Part shown: positions 9,484 to 17,544 of the stretch, piece by piece | How positions within the stretch are numbered: position 1 is the first letter of the stretch | Layout: every line of letters starts with the position of its first letter | The notes under the pieces: model-generated | Seen by the model: the letters and a program-made list of their open reading frames with translations, nothing else | What the model was told of the DNA's origin: nothing | Databases searched by the model: none | Origin: Niastella sp. OAS944 | GTDB lineage: Bacteria > Bacteroidota > Bacteroidia > Chitinophagales > Chitinophagaceae | Assembly (NCBI GenBank): GCA_024809215.1 | Contig: JANUBW010000011.1 | Coordinates: 272,543 to 336,542 of the forward strand | Direction: 5' to 3' | DNA: 64,000 nt | Position numbers and translations under genes: made by a program

Positions 9484-9700
9484 GGATTCAGGTTATCTTA
9501 CGTCTCAGCGCAAAGCTCCCGCTACACCCAGTCACACGCTTAACTGAGAATCAATTTTTTATAAATTAAAAGTCTACTTGCATCAATACCAATTTCACGT
9601 TCTCTTCTTCGTTCGTCACGAGGAATATCAGATCGTAATGAGGTTATTGAGGTCCAATAAAGCAATAACAGTACACAAGTAAATAGTAATCCAGAGGCTA

Positions 9701-9770
9701 TTCGAAAGGATTGGTTCAGAGGCTTTCGAAGGAAATCGGGCCTATGGGGTGATTCGAAAGGAAAATCGGG
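9701..9770 (-). repeat. Three-copy TTCGAAAGGA repeat in capsule operon leader
   Basis: Three imperfect direct repeats on the plus strand at 9701-9714 (TTCGAAAGGATTGG), 9725-9740 (TTCGAAGGAAATCGGG) and 9753-9770 (TTCGAAAGGAAAATCGGG). Each includes the palindromic TTCGAA. They lie between the predicted capsule promoter and the UpxY-like gene, so they would be transcribed in the leader. They could be nucleic-acid recognition elements for the antiterminator or nested hairpins. Function is inferred from position only. Confidence 0.5.
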
Positions 9771-9824
9771 TGACGATCGGTAATTACAAGGGATGTTGGA
9801 CGATCAGAGGGTTTTGAAGACGCT

Positions 9825-9856
9825 CAAAAGTAGAAAGTTTTTTGATATTATGCAAT
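9825..9856 (-). promoter_or_regulatory. Candidate promoter of the capsule operon
   Basis: On the minus strand TACTTTTG (9825-9832) matches the Bacteroidota -7 consensus TAnnTTTG. A TTG-containing -33 element (ATTG, 9853-9856) lies 20 nt upstream. Transcription would start near 9818 and leave a leader of about 335 nt before the UpxY-like ATG, in line with leader-dependent antitermination. Confidence 0.4.
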
Positions 9857-10020
9857 ATCGGCGGTCGATTTTTATATACCATAATGTGGTAACTGGTAAA
9901 ATACCCAATCATCTTATCTTCAGCATAACTACCTGGCGTACAATTCGTATTAACTACATACAACGATCGAAGAACTACATATTAATAATGTGTAAACAGC
10001 GAGGGGTCATATCAGTGCTT

Positions 10021-10070
10021 ATCAAAATAAAACAACCTTTTTCAGGGAGTAAGAGTCCTGAAAAAGGTTG
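10021..10070 (-). terminator. Rho-independent terminator downstream of uxuA
   Basis: Perfect 14-bp inverted repeat CAACCTTTTTCAGG (10033-10046) / CCTGAAAAAGGTTG (10057-10070) with a 10-nt loop. On the minus strand it is followed by TTTTATTTTGAT. The orientation fits termination of uxuA transcripts about 265 nt past the stop codon, beyond the dispersed repeat. Confidence 0.75.
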
Positions 10071-10217
10071 CTTCTCTGTTACCGGTTACCGGGTTGCCGG
10101 TTACCAGTTCGTGCCTCGTTATATTCAGTTACAGGTTACAAGTTCCAAGTTTCAAGGGCTTATATTCGGAACTCGCTATTAATGCCGGCAGAATTTGCGT
10201 ATAGATCCTGAGTTAAG

Positions 10218-10340
10218 GTTTGCCGTTTTACGCTTAGCGAGCCAGGAATTTCGGAAACCATTGCCGATTCACGATTGCCGATTAAACGCGAGCCTCAAAA
10301 TTGAACGCCCGTTTCACGTTTCACGTTTGCCGTTTCACGA
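10218..10340. repeat. Dispersed repeat copy A (TTTCACG/TGCCGTTTCACG family)
   Basis: The core reads GCCGATTAAACGCGAGCCTC, then AAAATTGAACGCCCG, then repeated GTTTCACGTTTCACG and TTGCCGTTTCACG. Closely related copies lie at 32083-32222 and 43683-43868. The element overlaps the last codons of uxuA: the TGA stop (10335-10337 on the complement) lies inside CGTGAAACG of the repeat. Confidence 0.75.
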
Positions 10341-11504
10341 CAAAGACCGCGCAATCCCCAGCTCCAAACCACGTAATTCAGCCAGTCCGCGCAGGCGGCC
10401 AATAGCCGAATAACCTGGATTGGTCTTTTTATTCAGATCATCTAACATTTGGTGACCATGGTCGGGGCGCATAGCCAAATTCACTTTACGCTCCTGCATT
10501 ACTTTCACCAGGTTCTTTACCACACTGTACATATCTACATCGCCTTCGAGGTGGTTGGCTTCGTAAAAATTGCCGTCGGCATCGCGTTGCGTGCTGCGCA
10601 GGTGAATAAAATTAATGCGGTTGCCAAATTGTAATACCATGGCTGGCAGGTCGTTATCGGCACGCACGCCAAATGAACCGGTGCAAAAGCAAAGGCCATT
10701 GCTGGCATTGGGCACTGCATCGAACAACTGTTGTACCTGCTCGGCATTACTTACCACACGGGGTAAACCGAAAATAGCATATGGAGGATCGTCGGGGTGA
10801 ACCACCAATTTAACGCCAACCTCATCGGCAACCGGCGCCACCTGTTGCAGGAATTCAATTAGGTTCTGTTGTAATTTTTTGGCATCGATGCCTGCATAGG
10901 TATCAAGCGCAGCCTGAAACTGCTGCAGGGTAAAACTTTCTTCACTGCCAGGCAAACCAGCTATAACATTGCGTTGCAACAGTTTTTTCTCTTCCTCGCT
11001 CATGCCGGCCAGGCGTTCTTTTGCTTTAGCCAGCTCTTCGGGTGTATAATCTTTTTCTGCGCCTGGTCTTTTCAACATCAGCACATCAAATGCAACCATG
11101 GCTGCGCGTTCAAACCGCAGGGCTTTACTACCGTCTTCAACGGTGTAAGCGAGGTCGGTGCGCGTCCAATCGAGCACGGGCATAAAGTTGTACGTAACAA
11201 CATAAATACCGCAGGCTGCCAGGTTACGAATGCTTTCACAATAATTGGCAATGTATTTTTTGTAATCTCCTCTTTGCGTTTTAATGTCTTCATGCACCGG
11301 CACGCTTTCCACTACCGACCAGGCTAGGCCTGCCGCTTCAATGGTTTCCTTGCGTTTCAGAATTTCTTCTTTGGTCCAAATGGAGCCATTGGGTACATGA
11401 TGCAGCGCAGATACAACACCTGTGCAACCCGCCTGCCTGATATCTGCCAGGCTAACCGGATCGGCGGGGCCGAACCAGCGCATTGTTTGTTCAAATTGAT
11501 ACAT
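10335..11504 (-). CDS. uxuA: Mannonate dehydratase
   Basis: 389 residues, full length for UxuA (EC 4.2.1.8), which converts D-mannonate to 2-keto-3-deoxygluconate in glucuronate breakdown. The start [20 protein letters not shown] and the [16 protein letters not shown] segment are typical. Later motifs [26 protein letters not shown] and MRPDHGHQ supply the expected metal-binding His/Asp/Cys residues of the TIM barrel. It acts in the cytoplasm. A LacI-family regulator is divergent, with a LacI-type operator between them. The many uronate lyases and GH88/GH105 genes in the window would feed this step. The stop codon lies inside a dispersed repeat, so the last few residues may be repeat-derived. 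Confidence 0.95.
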   Translation of the reverse strand: MYQFEQTMRWFGPADPVSLADIRQAGCTGVVSALHHVPNGSIWTKEEILKRKETIEAAGLAWSVVESVPVHEDIKTQRGDYKKYIANYCESIRNLAACGIYVVTYNFMPVLDWTRTDLAYTVEDGSKALRFERAAMVAFDVLMLKRPGAEKDYTPEELAKAKERLAGMSEEEKKLLQRNVIAGLPGSEESFTLQQFQAALDTYAGIDAKKLQQNLIEFLQQVAPVADEVGVKLVVHPDDPPYAIFGLPRVVSNAEQVQQLFDAVPNASNGLCFCTGSFGVRADNDLPAMVLQFGNRINFIHLRSTQRDADGNFYEANHLEGDVDMYSVVKNLVKVMQERKVNLAMRPDHGHQMLDDLNKKTNPGYSAIGRLRGLAELRGLELGIARSLS

Positions 11505-11584
11505 AATGTAATTGTTTATAACAATTTTTCACAAGGTTACAATTTGTATGGATAGAATACACAAATTGCCTTCCTTAATTCTTT

Positions 11585-11596
11585 GCAAACGATTTC
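11585..11596. promoter_or_regulatory. LacI-family operator between uxuA and lacI-type gene
   Basis: GCAAACGATTTC is an exact match to the GCAAnCGnTTnC core of PurR/GalR-class LacI operators, within the longer imperfect palindrome TTTGCAAACGATTTCGAAA (11582-11600). It lies about 80 bp upstream of uxuA and 55 bp upstream of the regulator ATG, so it is suited to control both. Binding is inferred. Confidence 0.55.
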
Positions 11597-11651
11597 GAAA
11601 AATGTTGCGAAAATAGCCAGCAATTGCTAATCTTTGCCAGGGAACTCCTCT

Positions 11652-12668
11652 ATGGATCAAGTGAATTTAAAACAGCTGGCGAAAGAACTGAACCTGGCCG
11701 TTTCAACGGTTAGCCGCGCTTTGCGAGACAGTCATGAAATAAGCCCGCAAACCAAAGAAAGGGTGCGCGAACTGGCCATGAAACTAGGTTTTCAGCCCAA
11801 CCCCCATGCCAGTAGCTTAAGGCAGAACAAAAGCAAGACCATTGCGGTCATCATTCCTGAAATTGAGAACAACTTTTTCTCCCAGGTAATAAACGGCATT
11901 GAATCGGTAACGCCCAATAAGGGCTACCATGTGCTTATTTACCTTACGCACGAAGATTACAATAAAGAACGCGATATTCTGCAACTGCTGCGCAATGGCC
12001 GGGTTGATGGTATTATGATCTCGGTATCAAACACCACTACCAACCTCGATCATATTACAGCCTGGCAGCAGGCGGGCATTCCCCTGGTGCTTTTCGACCG
12101 TACCTGCGACGAGCTCGATGTGCCAAACATTATGACCAACGATGCCGAAATGGCTTTTAAAGCAACCGAGCATTTGTTGAAAAGAGGTTGTAAAAACATC
12201 GCCTTCTTAGGCATGGCCGGAAATCTCAGTATTTCAAATCGGCGCAAGGCAGGTTACCTTTCTGCCCTTGAAAAACATAAAGTGACAACACCGCCGCAGG
12301 TAATTGAATTAACGGCGAAAGATTATATCAACCGCGAAACCTTACATGCCATTTTTCAACAGCCGCAACACCCCGATGGCGTTTTTGCCGCCATTGAAAA
12401 ATTTGCGGTGAACACATATGAGGTTTGTAAAGAATTAGACCTGCGTATTCCGCAAGACGTAAAAGTGGTCAGTTTTTCGAATCTGCAGGCAGCAGCCCTG
12501 TTCGATCCCGCCCTTTCAACTATTATTCAACCCGCATATGATATCGGCCGCGAGGCAGCAAACATTTTATTTAAGTTAATAGAAAAGAAAATGCTGATGC
12601 CGTACGAGAAAAAAATGATACTGCCATCACAACTGATTGAGCGGGCGTCAACGGCAACCGGCAGTTAA
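11652..12668 (+). CDS. LacI-family transcriptional regulator
   Basis: 338 residues from the ATG at 11652; an upstream TTG at 11634 would add six residues unlikely to be used. The HTH is at the very N-terminus: NLKQLAKELNLAVSTVSRALRD with the following HEISPQTKERV hinge helix. The type-1 periplasmic-binding-like sensor domain follows (IAVIIPEIENNFFSQVINGIE, then DGIMISVS, LVLFDRTCDE, GVFAAIEKFA). It probably senses a sugar or sugar acid. Divergence from uxuA and the operator in the shared promoter suggest it controls glucuronate catabolism. Similar operator matches upstream of the GH2 gene and near the GH28 gene suggest a wider regulon. The effector is unknown. Confidence 0.93.
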   Translation: MDQVNLKQLAKELNLAVSTVSRALRDSHEISPQTKERVRELAMKLGFQPNPHASSLRQNKSKTIAVIIPEIENNFFSQVINGIESVTPNKGYHVLIYLTHEDYNKERDILQLLRNGRVDGIMISVSNTTTNLDHITAWQQAGIPLVLFDRTCDELDVPNIMTNDAEMAFKATEHLLKRGCKNIAFLGMAGNLSISNRRKAGYLSALEKHKVTTPPQVIELTAKDYINRETLHAIFQQPQHPDGVFAAIEKFAVNTYEVCKELDLRIPQDVKVVSFSNLQAAALFDPALSTIIQPAYDIGREAANILFKLIEKKMLMPYEKKMILPSQLIERASTATGS

Positions 12669-12674
12669 GTAAAA

Positions 12675-12702
12675 GGCGTTCGCCACTTGTGTAACGAACG
12701 CT
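12675..12702 (+). terminator. Weak hairpin after lacI-type gene
   Basis: GCGTTCG / CGAACGC inverted repeat (12676-12682 and 12695-12701), 12-nt loop, shortly after the regulator stop. The following CTCCGTATTT has only a short T-run, so termination strength is doubtful. Confidence 0.35.
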
Positions 12703-12718
12703 CCGTATTTAACAATTA

Positions 12719-12750
12719 TTTGCAACTTTCTATTATCGTTAGTATGTTTA
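12719..12750 (+). promoter_or_regulatory. Candidate Bacteroidota promoter for the rhomboid gene
   Basis: TTTG (12719-12722), 20 nt, then TATGTTTA (12743-12750), seven of eight matches to TAnnTTTG. It lies about 20 bp before the rhomboid ATG, which would give a very short leader. Confidence 0.4.
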
Positions 12751-12769
12751 TTATAATGAAATTATTTTC

Positions 12770-13576
12770 ATGAGAACTGAAGTTATTAGCTTTCTACTTA
12801 TAGTGCTTACCGTGTTGGTTTCGTACAGGGGGTTTCAGGATCATTTCTTTTTTGAGAAGTATGAATTTGGTGTTGACAAAGTGAAGCTGTACCGGGATTT
12901 CAAACGGCTCATCACATCGGGCTTTTTGCATGTGAACTGGATGCACCTTATTTTCAACATGATCGGTTTGTTCTTTTTCGGCGGATCACTGGGCCCGCTT
13001 GATTTTGTATTGATCTATTTTGCCAGTATGGTTGGCGGCAATCTGCTTACACTGCTTGTTTATAAGAACCAGGGCGATTATTCTTCAGTAGGCGCATCGG
13101 GCGCGGTGAACGGTATCATCTTCGCCACCATTGCACTTGAACCCGGCATTAGAGTTATGTTTATGCCCGGCTGGTTATTTGGCCTTGTGTACATTGGTTT
13201 CACCATTTGGGGCGTTCGTTCAAAAAGAGATAATATTGGGCACGAAGCACATTTGGGCGGCGCCATCATTGGTATGCTGTTAGCTTGCGCCCTGCACCCC
13301 GCAGCACTGGTTCAGAATTATATTACCATTTTAATTATTGCCATCCCAACCATAGCATTCATATACCTCATTATAACAAGACCGCACATATTACTGGTAG
13401 ATAATCTGTTTTACAATAAACATGTTGATCACTACTCCATAGATCACAAATACAACGAAAGCAAATACAGCCAGCAACAGGAAATTGACCGCATCCTCGA
13501 TAAAATAAGCAAACGCGGCATTAACAGCCTTAGCCAAAAGGAAAAACAAATGTTGAAGGATTATAGTAAGAAATAA
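12770..13576 (+). CDS. Rhomboid-family intramembrane serine protease
   Basis: 268 residues with six predicted membrane helices in the first 200. The catalytic serine lies in SVGASGAVNG (GxSG, about 106-110) and the catalytic histidine in IGHEAHLGGAIIG (about 159-165). The HVNWMHLIFNMIGLFFFG segment supplies the conserved His and Asn of the oxyanion region. It cleaves membrane-protein substrates within the inner membrane. A soluble, charged C-terminal tail of about 60 residues follows (SKYSQQQEIDRILDKISKRG), of the short coiled type common in Bacteroidota rhomboids. The substrate is unknown. The next gene is 40 bp downstream on the same strand and may be co-transcribed. Confidence 0.92.
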   Translation: MRTEVISFLLIVLTVLVSYRGFQDHFFFEKYEFGVDKVKLYRDFKRLITSGFLHVNWMHLIFNMIGLFFFGGSLGPLDFVLIYFASMVGGNLLTLLVYKNQGDYSSVGASGAVNGIIFATIALEPGIRVMFMPGWLFGLVYIGFTIWGVRSKRDNIGHEAHLGGAIIGMLLACALHPAALVQNYITILIIAIPTIAFIYLIITRPHILLVDNLFYNKHVDHYSIDHKYNESKYSQQQEIDRILDKISKRGINSLSQKEKQMLKDYSKK

Positions 13577-13616
13577 CCACCTTCGCAGTACCAATACGTT
13601 TACCGAAACCTACATT

Positions 13617-14573
13617 ATGAAGAAAGTTTGGCTGGCTGCCATTGTTACCCTGTTCTTTTATGCGCCATTACTGGCTGCATCGCAAAGAGATACCACTCTT
13701 ACCGAAACAACTATCATTTTACATACAGCAAAGGGTGATATTAGCGGCACCCTCACCATTCCCGGCGACCACACAGGTAAAATGCCTGTTGCGTTGATCA
13801 TTGCCGGCTCGGGCCCAACAGACCGCAATGGCAATAACCCTATGATGAAGAATGAGAGCCTGAAACTGCTGGCGCATGGGTTAGCGTCGCATAATATTGC
13901 ATCACTTCGGTTCGATAAACGAGGAATTGGCGAAAGCAGAATTTCAGGTAAAACCGAAGCCGACCTGCGATTTGAAGATTACATTAACGATGCACGCGGC
14001 TGGATAGATACCTTAAAAAAAGACCCGCGTTTTACCAAAGTAATAGTGGCCGGCCACAGCGAAGGTTCATTGATAGGCATGATTGCTGCGCATAAAATGG
14101 CAGATGGTTTTGTTTCCATTGCCGGTGCGGGCCGTTCGGCAGATAAAATATTAAAAGAGCAACTGGCTGTTCAACCCGCCATGGTAAAAGACAGCAGCTA
14201 CCCCATTATCGATAGCCTTGTAATGGGAAAAACAGTAGCCAATGTTCCTAAAATGCTCTTTGCTTTATTCAGACCCAGTGTACAACCCTACATTATATCG
14301 TGGTTTCACTACGACCCGCAAACGGAGATCAAAAAACTCACCATTCCGGTGTTAATACTCCAGGGCACAAACGACCTCCAGGTTACAGTTGATGATGCCA
14401 ACCTGCTGGCCAAATCGCATCCCAAAGCGACGCTGGTACTTATAAAGAACATGAACCATGTTTTTAGAATAGTTGAAGGGGATAGAAAAGCCAACCTGGC
14501 TACTTACATTGCAGCTGACCCTATTAGTACTGAACTAATAACAACTATTGCTACATTCGTAAACAGGAAATAA
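13617..14573 (+). CDS. Secreted alpha/beta hydrolase
   Basis: 318 residues with a signal peptide (MKKVWLAAIVTLFFYAPLLAAS). The alpha/beta hydrolase fold shows an oxyanion strand ALIIAGSGPTDRNG (about 61-74), the nucleophile elbow GHSEGS (Ser about 147), an acid in LQGTNDLQVTVDD and the catalytic His in NMNHVFR near the C-terminus. All triad elements are visible. Members of this group are annotated as dienelactone-hydrolase-like or acyl esterases; the natural ester is unknown. Predicted to be periplasmic. There is no clear link to the polysaccharide genes beyond proximity, though deacetylation of glycans is conceivable. Confidence 0.85.
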   Translation: MKKVWLAAIVTLFFYAPLLAASQRDTTLTETTIILHTAKGDISGTLTIPGDHTGKMPVALIIAGSGPTDRNGNNPMMKNESLKLLAHGLASHNIASLRFDKRGIGESRISGKTEADLRFEDYINDARGWIDTLKKDPRFTKVIVAGHSEGSLIGMIAAHKMADGFVSIAGAGRSADKILKEQLAVQPAMVKDSSYPIIDSLVMGKTVANVPKMLFALFRPSVQPYIISWFHYDPQTEIKKLTIPVLILQGTNDLQVTVDDANLLAKSHPKATLVLIKNMNHVFRIVEGDRKANLATYIAADPISTELITTIATFVNRK

Positions 14574-15033
14574 ACCATCACTCCACACCGGCCTTCGGCC
14601 ATCTTACAGCGACATTACAGCGACCTTATAGCGACATTATAGCGACCTTATAGCGATGTTATAGCGACCTGCCTCCCGGTTAACTCCCTGGTAGCTCCCT
14701 GGCATGTCCCCGGCAACTCCATACCAACTACCCGTTCACGCTTTTGCACATCTATACATTGCGTACTGCTTAAGCATACCTGGTATATTTATGATAGTCA
14801 TGGGCCGAGGTTGAAATGAGGTGGAATTAAGGTAATAAATGAGGCTGAATAGAGACGACAATAAAACCACCGTAAAAGGTAACTAACAGGCTGCAAACGG
14901 TAAACCGTGAATGGAAAACAAGATATTTTCACGGAAACGTTAGCGTAACAAAATTGCGCCAGCCCTAAAAACTAAGCTAAATTACCTCGGATTGCATCAT
15001 TAATTGCCATTTGAAGTAAAAGTAGCTTAATAC
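14574..15033. other. 460-bp intergenic region with 11-bp periodic repeats
   Basis: No gene is recognised. It contains an exact 11-bp-period array (14604-14669), a second degenerate 11-bp-period stretch (14680-14726, units such as GGTAGCTCCCT and GGCATGTCCCC), a featureless 150-bp part, and a LacI-operator-like sequence GGAAACGTTAGC (14933-14944, one mismatch to GCAAnCGnTTnC on the complement) upstream of the AraC gene. Confidence 0.6.
14604..14669. repeat. Six-copy 11-bp tandem repeat
   Basis: Six consecutive units with consensus TTAtAGCGACc: TTACAGCGACA, TTACAGCGACC, TTATAGCGACA, TTATAGCGACC, TTATAGCGATG, TTATAGCGACC. The period is close to one DNA helical turn. It lies 30 bp after the hydrolase stop, in non-coding DNA. 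Confidence 0.85.
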
Positions 15034-15906
15034 ATGAGGCCACAGCTTTTAAAAGTATCACGTGAGATCCGCCATTCATTTAGCGTTCGGCAGGACCTCG
15101 TTCCCTACATCAATAACCGCTGGCACTACCACCAGGAGGTAGAACTAATTCATTTTAAAAAAGGCGAAGGCACCCAGTTTGTGGGTGACAGCATCAGGAA
15201 CTTTAAATCGGGCGATGTGGTTTTGGTAGGCGCCGGCCTTCCCCATTACTGGCGCTTTAACGACGCTTTTTTCAGTGAGAACGAACGGTCAACGGTCGAC
15301 ATTAGGGTATGTCATTTTTGTGAGAACTTCTGGGGAGAACAATTTTTACAACTGCCGGAAAACATTAAGATCAAAAACGTGCTCGAAAAGGCCAAACGCG
15401 GTCTGCAGATCACTGGTAAAACCCGCACGGTGGTTGCGGAATTCCTTGACGTATTATTACATACCGAAGGGCCGCACCGTATTATGCTGCTTACCCAGGC
15501 ATTGAACGCCATTGCCGAATGTGAGGAAGCGGAGCCATTAAGCTCTATTGGTTTCAAGCACGAACTGCCCGATGCGGAGCACGATCGCATCAACGCCATA
15601 TACGATTTCTCGCTTAAAAACTTCAAACGTCCCATTCAGCTCGATGAAATAGCTTCTGTGGCTAACATTAGCCCCAATTCATTCTGCCGGTACTTTAAGT
15701 CAAAAACAAGTAAGACTTTTTCGCAATTTCTTATTGAAGTTAGGGTTGGGTATGCCTGTAAATTGCTCATAGAAAATAAAATGAGCATAAAACAGCTCTG
15801 TTTTGAGAGCGGATTCAACAATTTTACCAGTTTTCATAAGTACTTTAAACTAATTACTGGCAAAAGTCCGTTGAATTACCAGAAAGAGTTCATTCAAAAA
15901 CAGTAG
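15034..15906 (+). CDS. AraC-family transcriptional regulator (cupin sensor)
   Basis: 290 residues. The N-terminal half is a cupin-like sensor (RWHYHQEVELIHFKKGEGTQFVGDSIRNFKSGDVVLVGAGLPHYWR), with its His residues arranged as in sugar-binding AraC regulators. The C-terminal 100 residues hold two HTH motifs (QLDEIASVANISPNSFCRYFK and KQLCFESGFNNFTSFHKYFK). It directly precedes the beta-helix protein gene (11-bp gap), with which it is probably co-transcribed and which it may control. The ligand is unknown, probably a mono- or oligosaccharide. Confidence 0.92.
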   Translation: MRPQLLKVSREIRHSFSVRQDLVPYINNRWHYHQEVELIHFKKGEGTQFVGDSIRNFKSGDVVLVGAGLPHYWRFNDAFFSENERSTVDIRVCHFCENFWGEQFLQLPENIKIKNVLEKAKRGLQITGKTRTVVAEFLDVLLHTEGPHRIMLLTQALNAIAECEEAEPLSSIGFKHELPDAEHDRINAIYDFSLKNFKRPIQLDEIASVANISPNSFCRYFKSKTSKTFSQFLIEVRVGYACKLLIENKMSIKQLCFESGFNNFTSFHKYFKLITGKSPLNYQKEFIQKQ

Positions 15907-15917
15907 TACCCTTGCCT

Positions 15918-17441
15918 ATGAGCATACGTTTACCTAAGAAGGTAGTTATAAGCGCTACCTTGGTTATTGCATTTAGTTTCAGCCCCCCGATCAATAAGTG
16001 GGAGTCGCGGTTTGTTACGATGGCCCCGAACGGGGTTTTACGTTACCATGCCGACGAACACGGTAATACCATTCCCGACTTCAGCCGTGTTGGTTATTAT
16101 CAGGGCGATCAACCGATACCCGATGTACCGGTTGTAAAAACCGTTTCGCCAGGCGATACTAATAGCCAGGCCATTATTCAGCAGGCCATTGATGAGGTTG
16201 CTCAACGAAAACCCGATGCAAACGGTTTCCGCGGAACTATCTTATTAAAGAAAGGCACCTATAAAATTCCGGGCACCCTTTACATTCTCGCCAGCGGTAT
16301 AGTTTTACGCGGCGAAGGGGAAGATGAACAAGGCACCAAACTGATTGCCACCGGCAACACGCAGCGGTCATTGATTGAAGTTATGGGCGATGGCTACCTG
16401 GAAGAAGTTGCCGGCACCCGCGCTTCTGTTACCGATGCCTATGTACCTACCGGCGCAACTACGTTAACACTTAACGCTGCAGATAAATATAAGGTTGGCG
16501 ATAAAATAGTACTGGTTCGCCCGGCCACTGAAGAGTGGATAAAGGACCTGAAAATGGACGTTATTGACGCCCGTAAAGGAACCAAACAATGGAGTGCAGG
16601 CGAATATGAATTGTATTATGAACGCGTGATCACCAAAGTAAAAGGCAATACCATAACAATAGATTGCCCGGTAATGATGCCGTTGGAGAAGCAATACGGC
16701 GGCGGTTCTATATTTAAATATTCCTTTGAAGAACGCCTGTCGAAAGTGGGCATCGAGAACCTGCGTTGCGAATCGACCTTTGACAGTGATACCGCAGAAG
16801 ATCATGGCTGGACAGCCATTCAGTTCAATAAAATTGAAAATGGCTGGGTGCGTCATGTTACTTCGCGCTATTTTGGTTATGCCTGTGTTCATTTAAACGA
16901 ACTGGCCAAATGGATCACTGTTACCGACAGCCGCTGCCTCGATGCCAAGTCAAAGATCACCGGCAGCCGCCGTTACTCATTCAATAACGACGGGCAACAG
17001 AACCTGGTAATGAATTGCCACACTACCGAAGGGCGTCATGATTATGTTACCGGCGCACGCACCTGCGGCCCCAACGTTTTTTATAACTGTACTGCACGAA
17101 ATGCGCATGCAGATATTGGTCCGCATCATCGCTGGTCGTCGGGCACGCTGTACGATAATATTATTACTGATGGTGAAATATGCATCCAGGACCGCGGCAA
17201 CTGGGGCTCAGGCCATGGCTGGGCCGGCGTTACGCAGGTGTTATGGAACTGTACCGCCAAACGTGCTGCTGTACAAAGCCCCTGGGTTAGTGGAAAGAAT
17301 TATTGTATAGGATTGAAAGGCGCCAAGTATGCCGGCCGCTTAGGGGGCCGCCTCGATGGCGAATGGGAAGGACAAAACAAACCTGGCTTGTCGCCTGTTT
17401 CGTTGTATATGACGCAGCTAAAAGCACGACACAGAAAATAG
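15918..17441 (+). CDS. Secreted right-handed beta-helix (pectate-lyase-like) protein
   Basis: 507 residues from the ATG at 15918 (an earlier TTG at 15912 is unlikely), with an N-terminal hydrophobic segment that may be a signal peptide. A pectate-lyase-superfamily start (VPVVKTVSPGDTNSQAIIQQAIDE and GTILLKKGTYKIPGTLYI) leads into beta-helix rungs ending around ITDGEICIQDRGNWGSGHGWAGV. It is a paralogue of the first 500 residues of the protein at 22591-25425; they share GRHDYVTGARTCGPNVF-like and DIGPHHRWS segments, whose His and Arg residues are candidate catalytic groups. No CAZy family is assigned with confidence. It probably acts on an acidic polysaccharide in the periplasm or outside the cell, under the AraC regulator 11 bp upstream. 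Confidence 0.75.
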   Translation: MSIRLPKKVVISATLVIAFSFSPPINKWESRFVTMAPNGVLRYHADEHGNTIPDFSRVGYYQGDQPIPDVPVVKTVSPGDTNSQAIIQQAIDEVAQRKPDANGFRGTILLKKGTYKIPGTLYILASGIVLRGEGEDEQGTKLIATGNTQRSLIEVMGDGYLEEVAGTRASVTDAYVPTGATTLTLNAADKYKVGDKIVLVRPATEEWIKDLKMDVIDARKGTKQWSAGEYELYYERVITKVKGNTITIDCPVMMPLEKQYGGGSIFKYSFEERLSKVGIENLRCESTFDSDTAEDHGWTAIQFNKIENGWVRHVTSRYFGYACVHLNELAKWITVTDSRCLDAKSKITGSRRYSFNNDGQQNLVMNCHTTEGRHDYVTGARTCGPNVFYNCTARNAHADIGPHHRWSSGTLYDNIITDGEICIQDRGNWGSGHGWAGVTQVLWNCTAKRAAVQSPWVSGKNYCIGLKGAKYAGRLGGRLDGEWEGQNKPGLSPVSLYMTQLKARHRK

Positions 17442-17471
17442 TCACAGTTCACTGTTCATAATTCACAGACA

Positions 17472-17512
17472 AAAAAGGGAGAGCCGCTTTTTACAAGTGG
17501 CTCTCCCTTTTT
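17472..17512. terminator. Bidirectional terminator between convergent genes
   Basis: Perfect 14-bp stem AAAAAGGGAGAGCC (17472-17485) / GGCTCTCCCTTTTT (17499-17512). A-run and T-run flank the stem, so it can stop transcription from both the beta-helix gene (plus) and the YhcH-family gene (minus). Confidence 0.85.
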
Positions 17513-17544
17513 AGTTATTCAGTTGTTCAGTTATTATGTTGAAT

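Larger units (their letters stand above)
9484..10334. other. 851-bp intergenic region between capsule operon and uxuA
   Basis: No credible gene is seen. From left to right it holds the capsule leader with TTCGAAAGGA repeats, a candidate capsule promoter, an AT-rich stretch of about 150 bp, the uxuA terminator hairpin, a stretch of short degenerate repeats (ACCGGTTACCGGGTTGCCGG and similar, 10080-10155), and a copy of a dispersed repeat (10218-10340) that runs into the 3' end of uxuA. Confidence 0.7.

Noticed and set aside
9793..10182. 129-residue plus-strand ORF
   Set aside because: It runs through the uxuA terminator hairpin and degenerate intergenic repeats and has no recognisable composition or domain.
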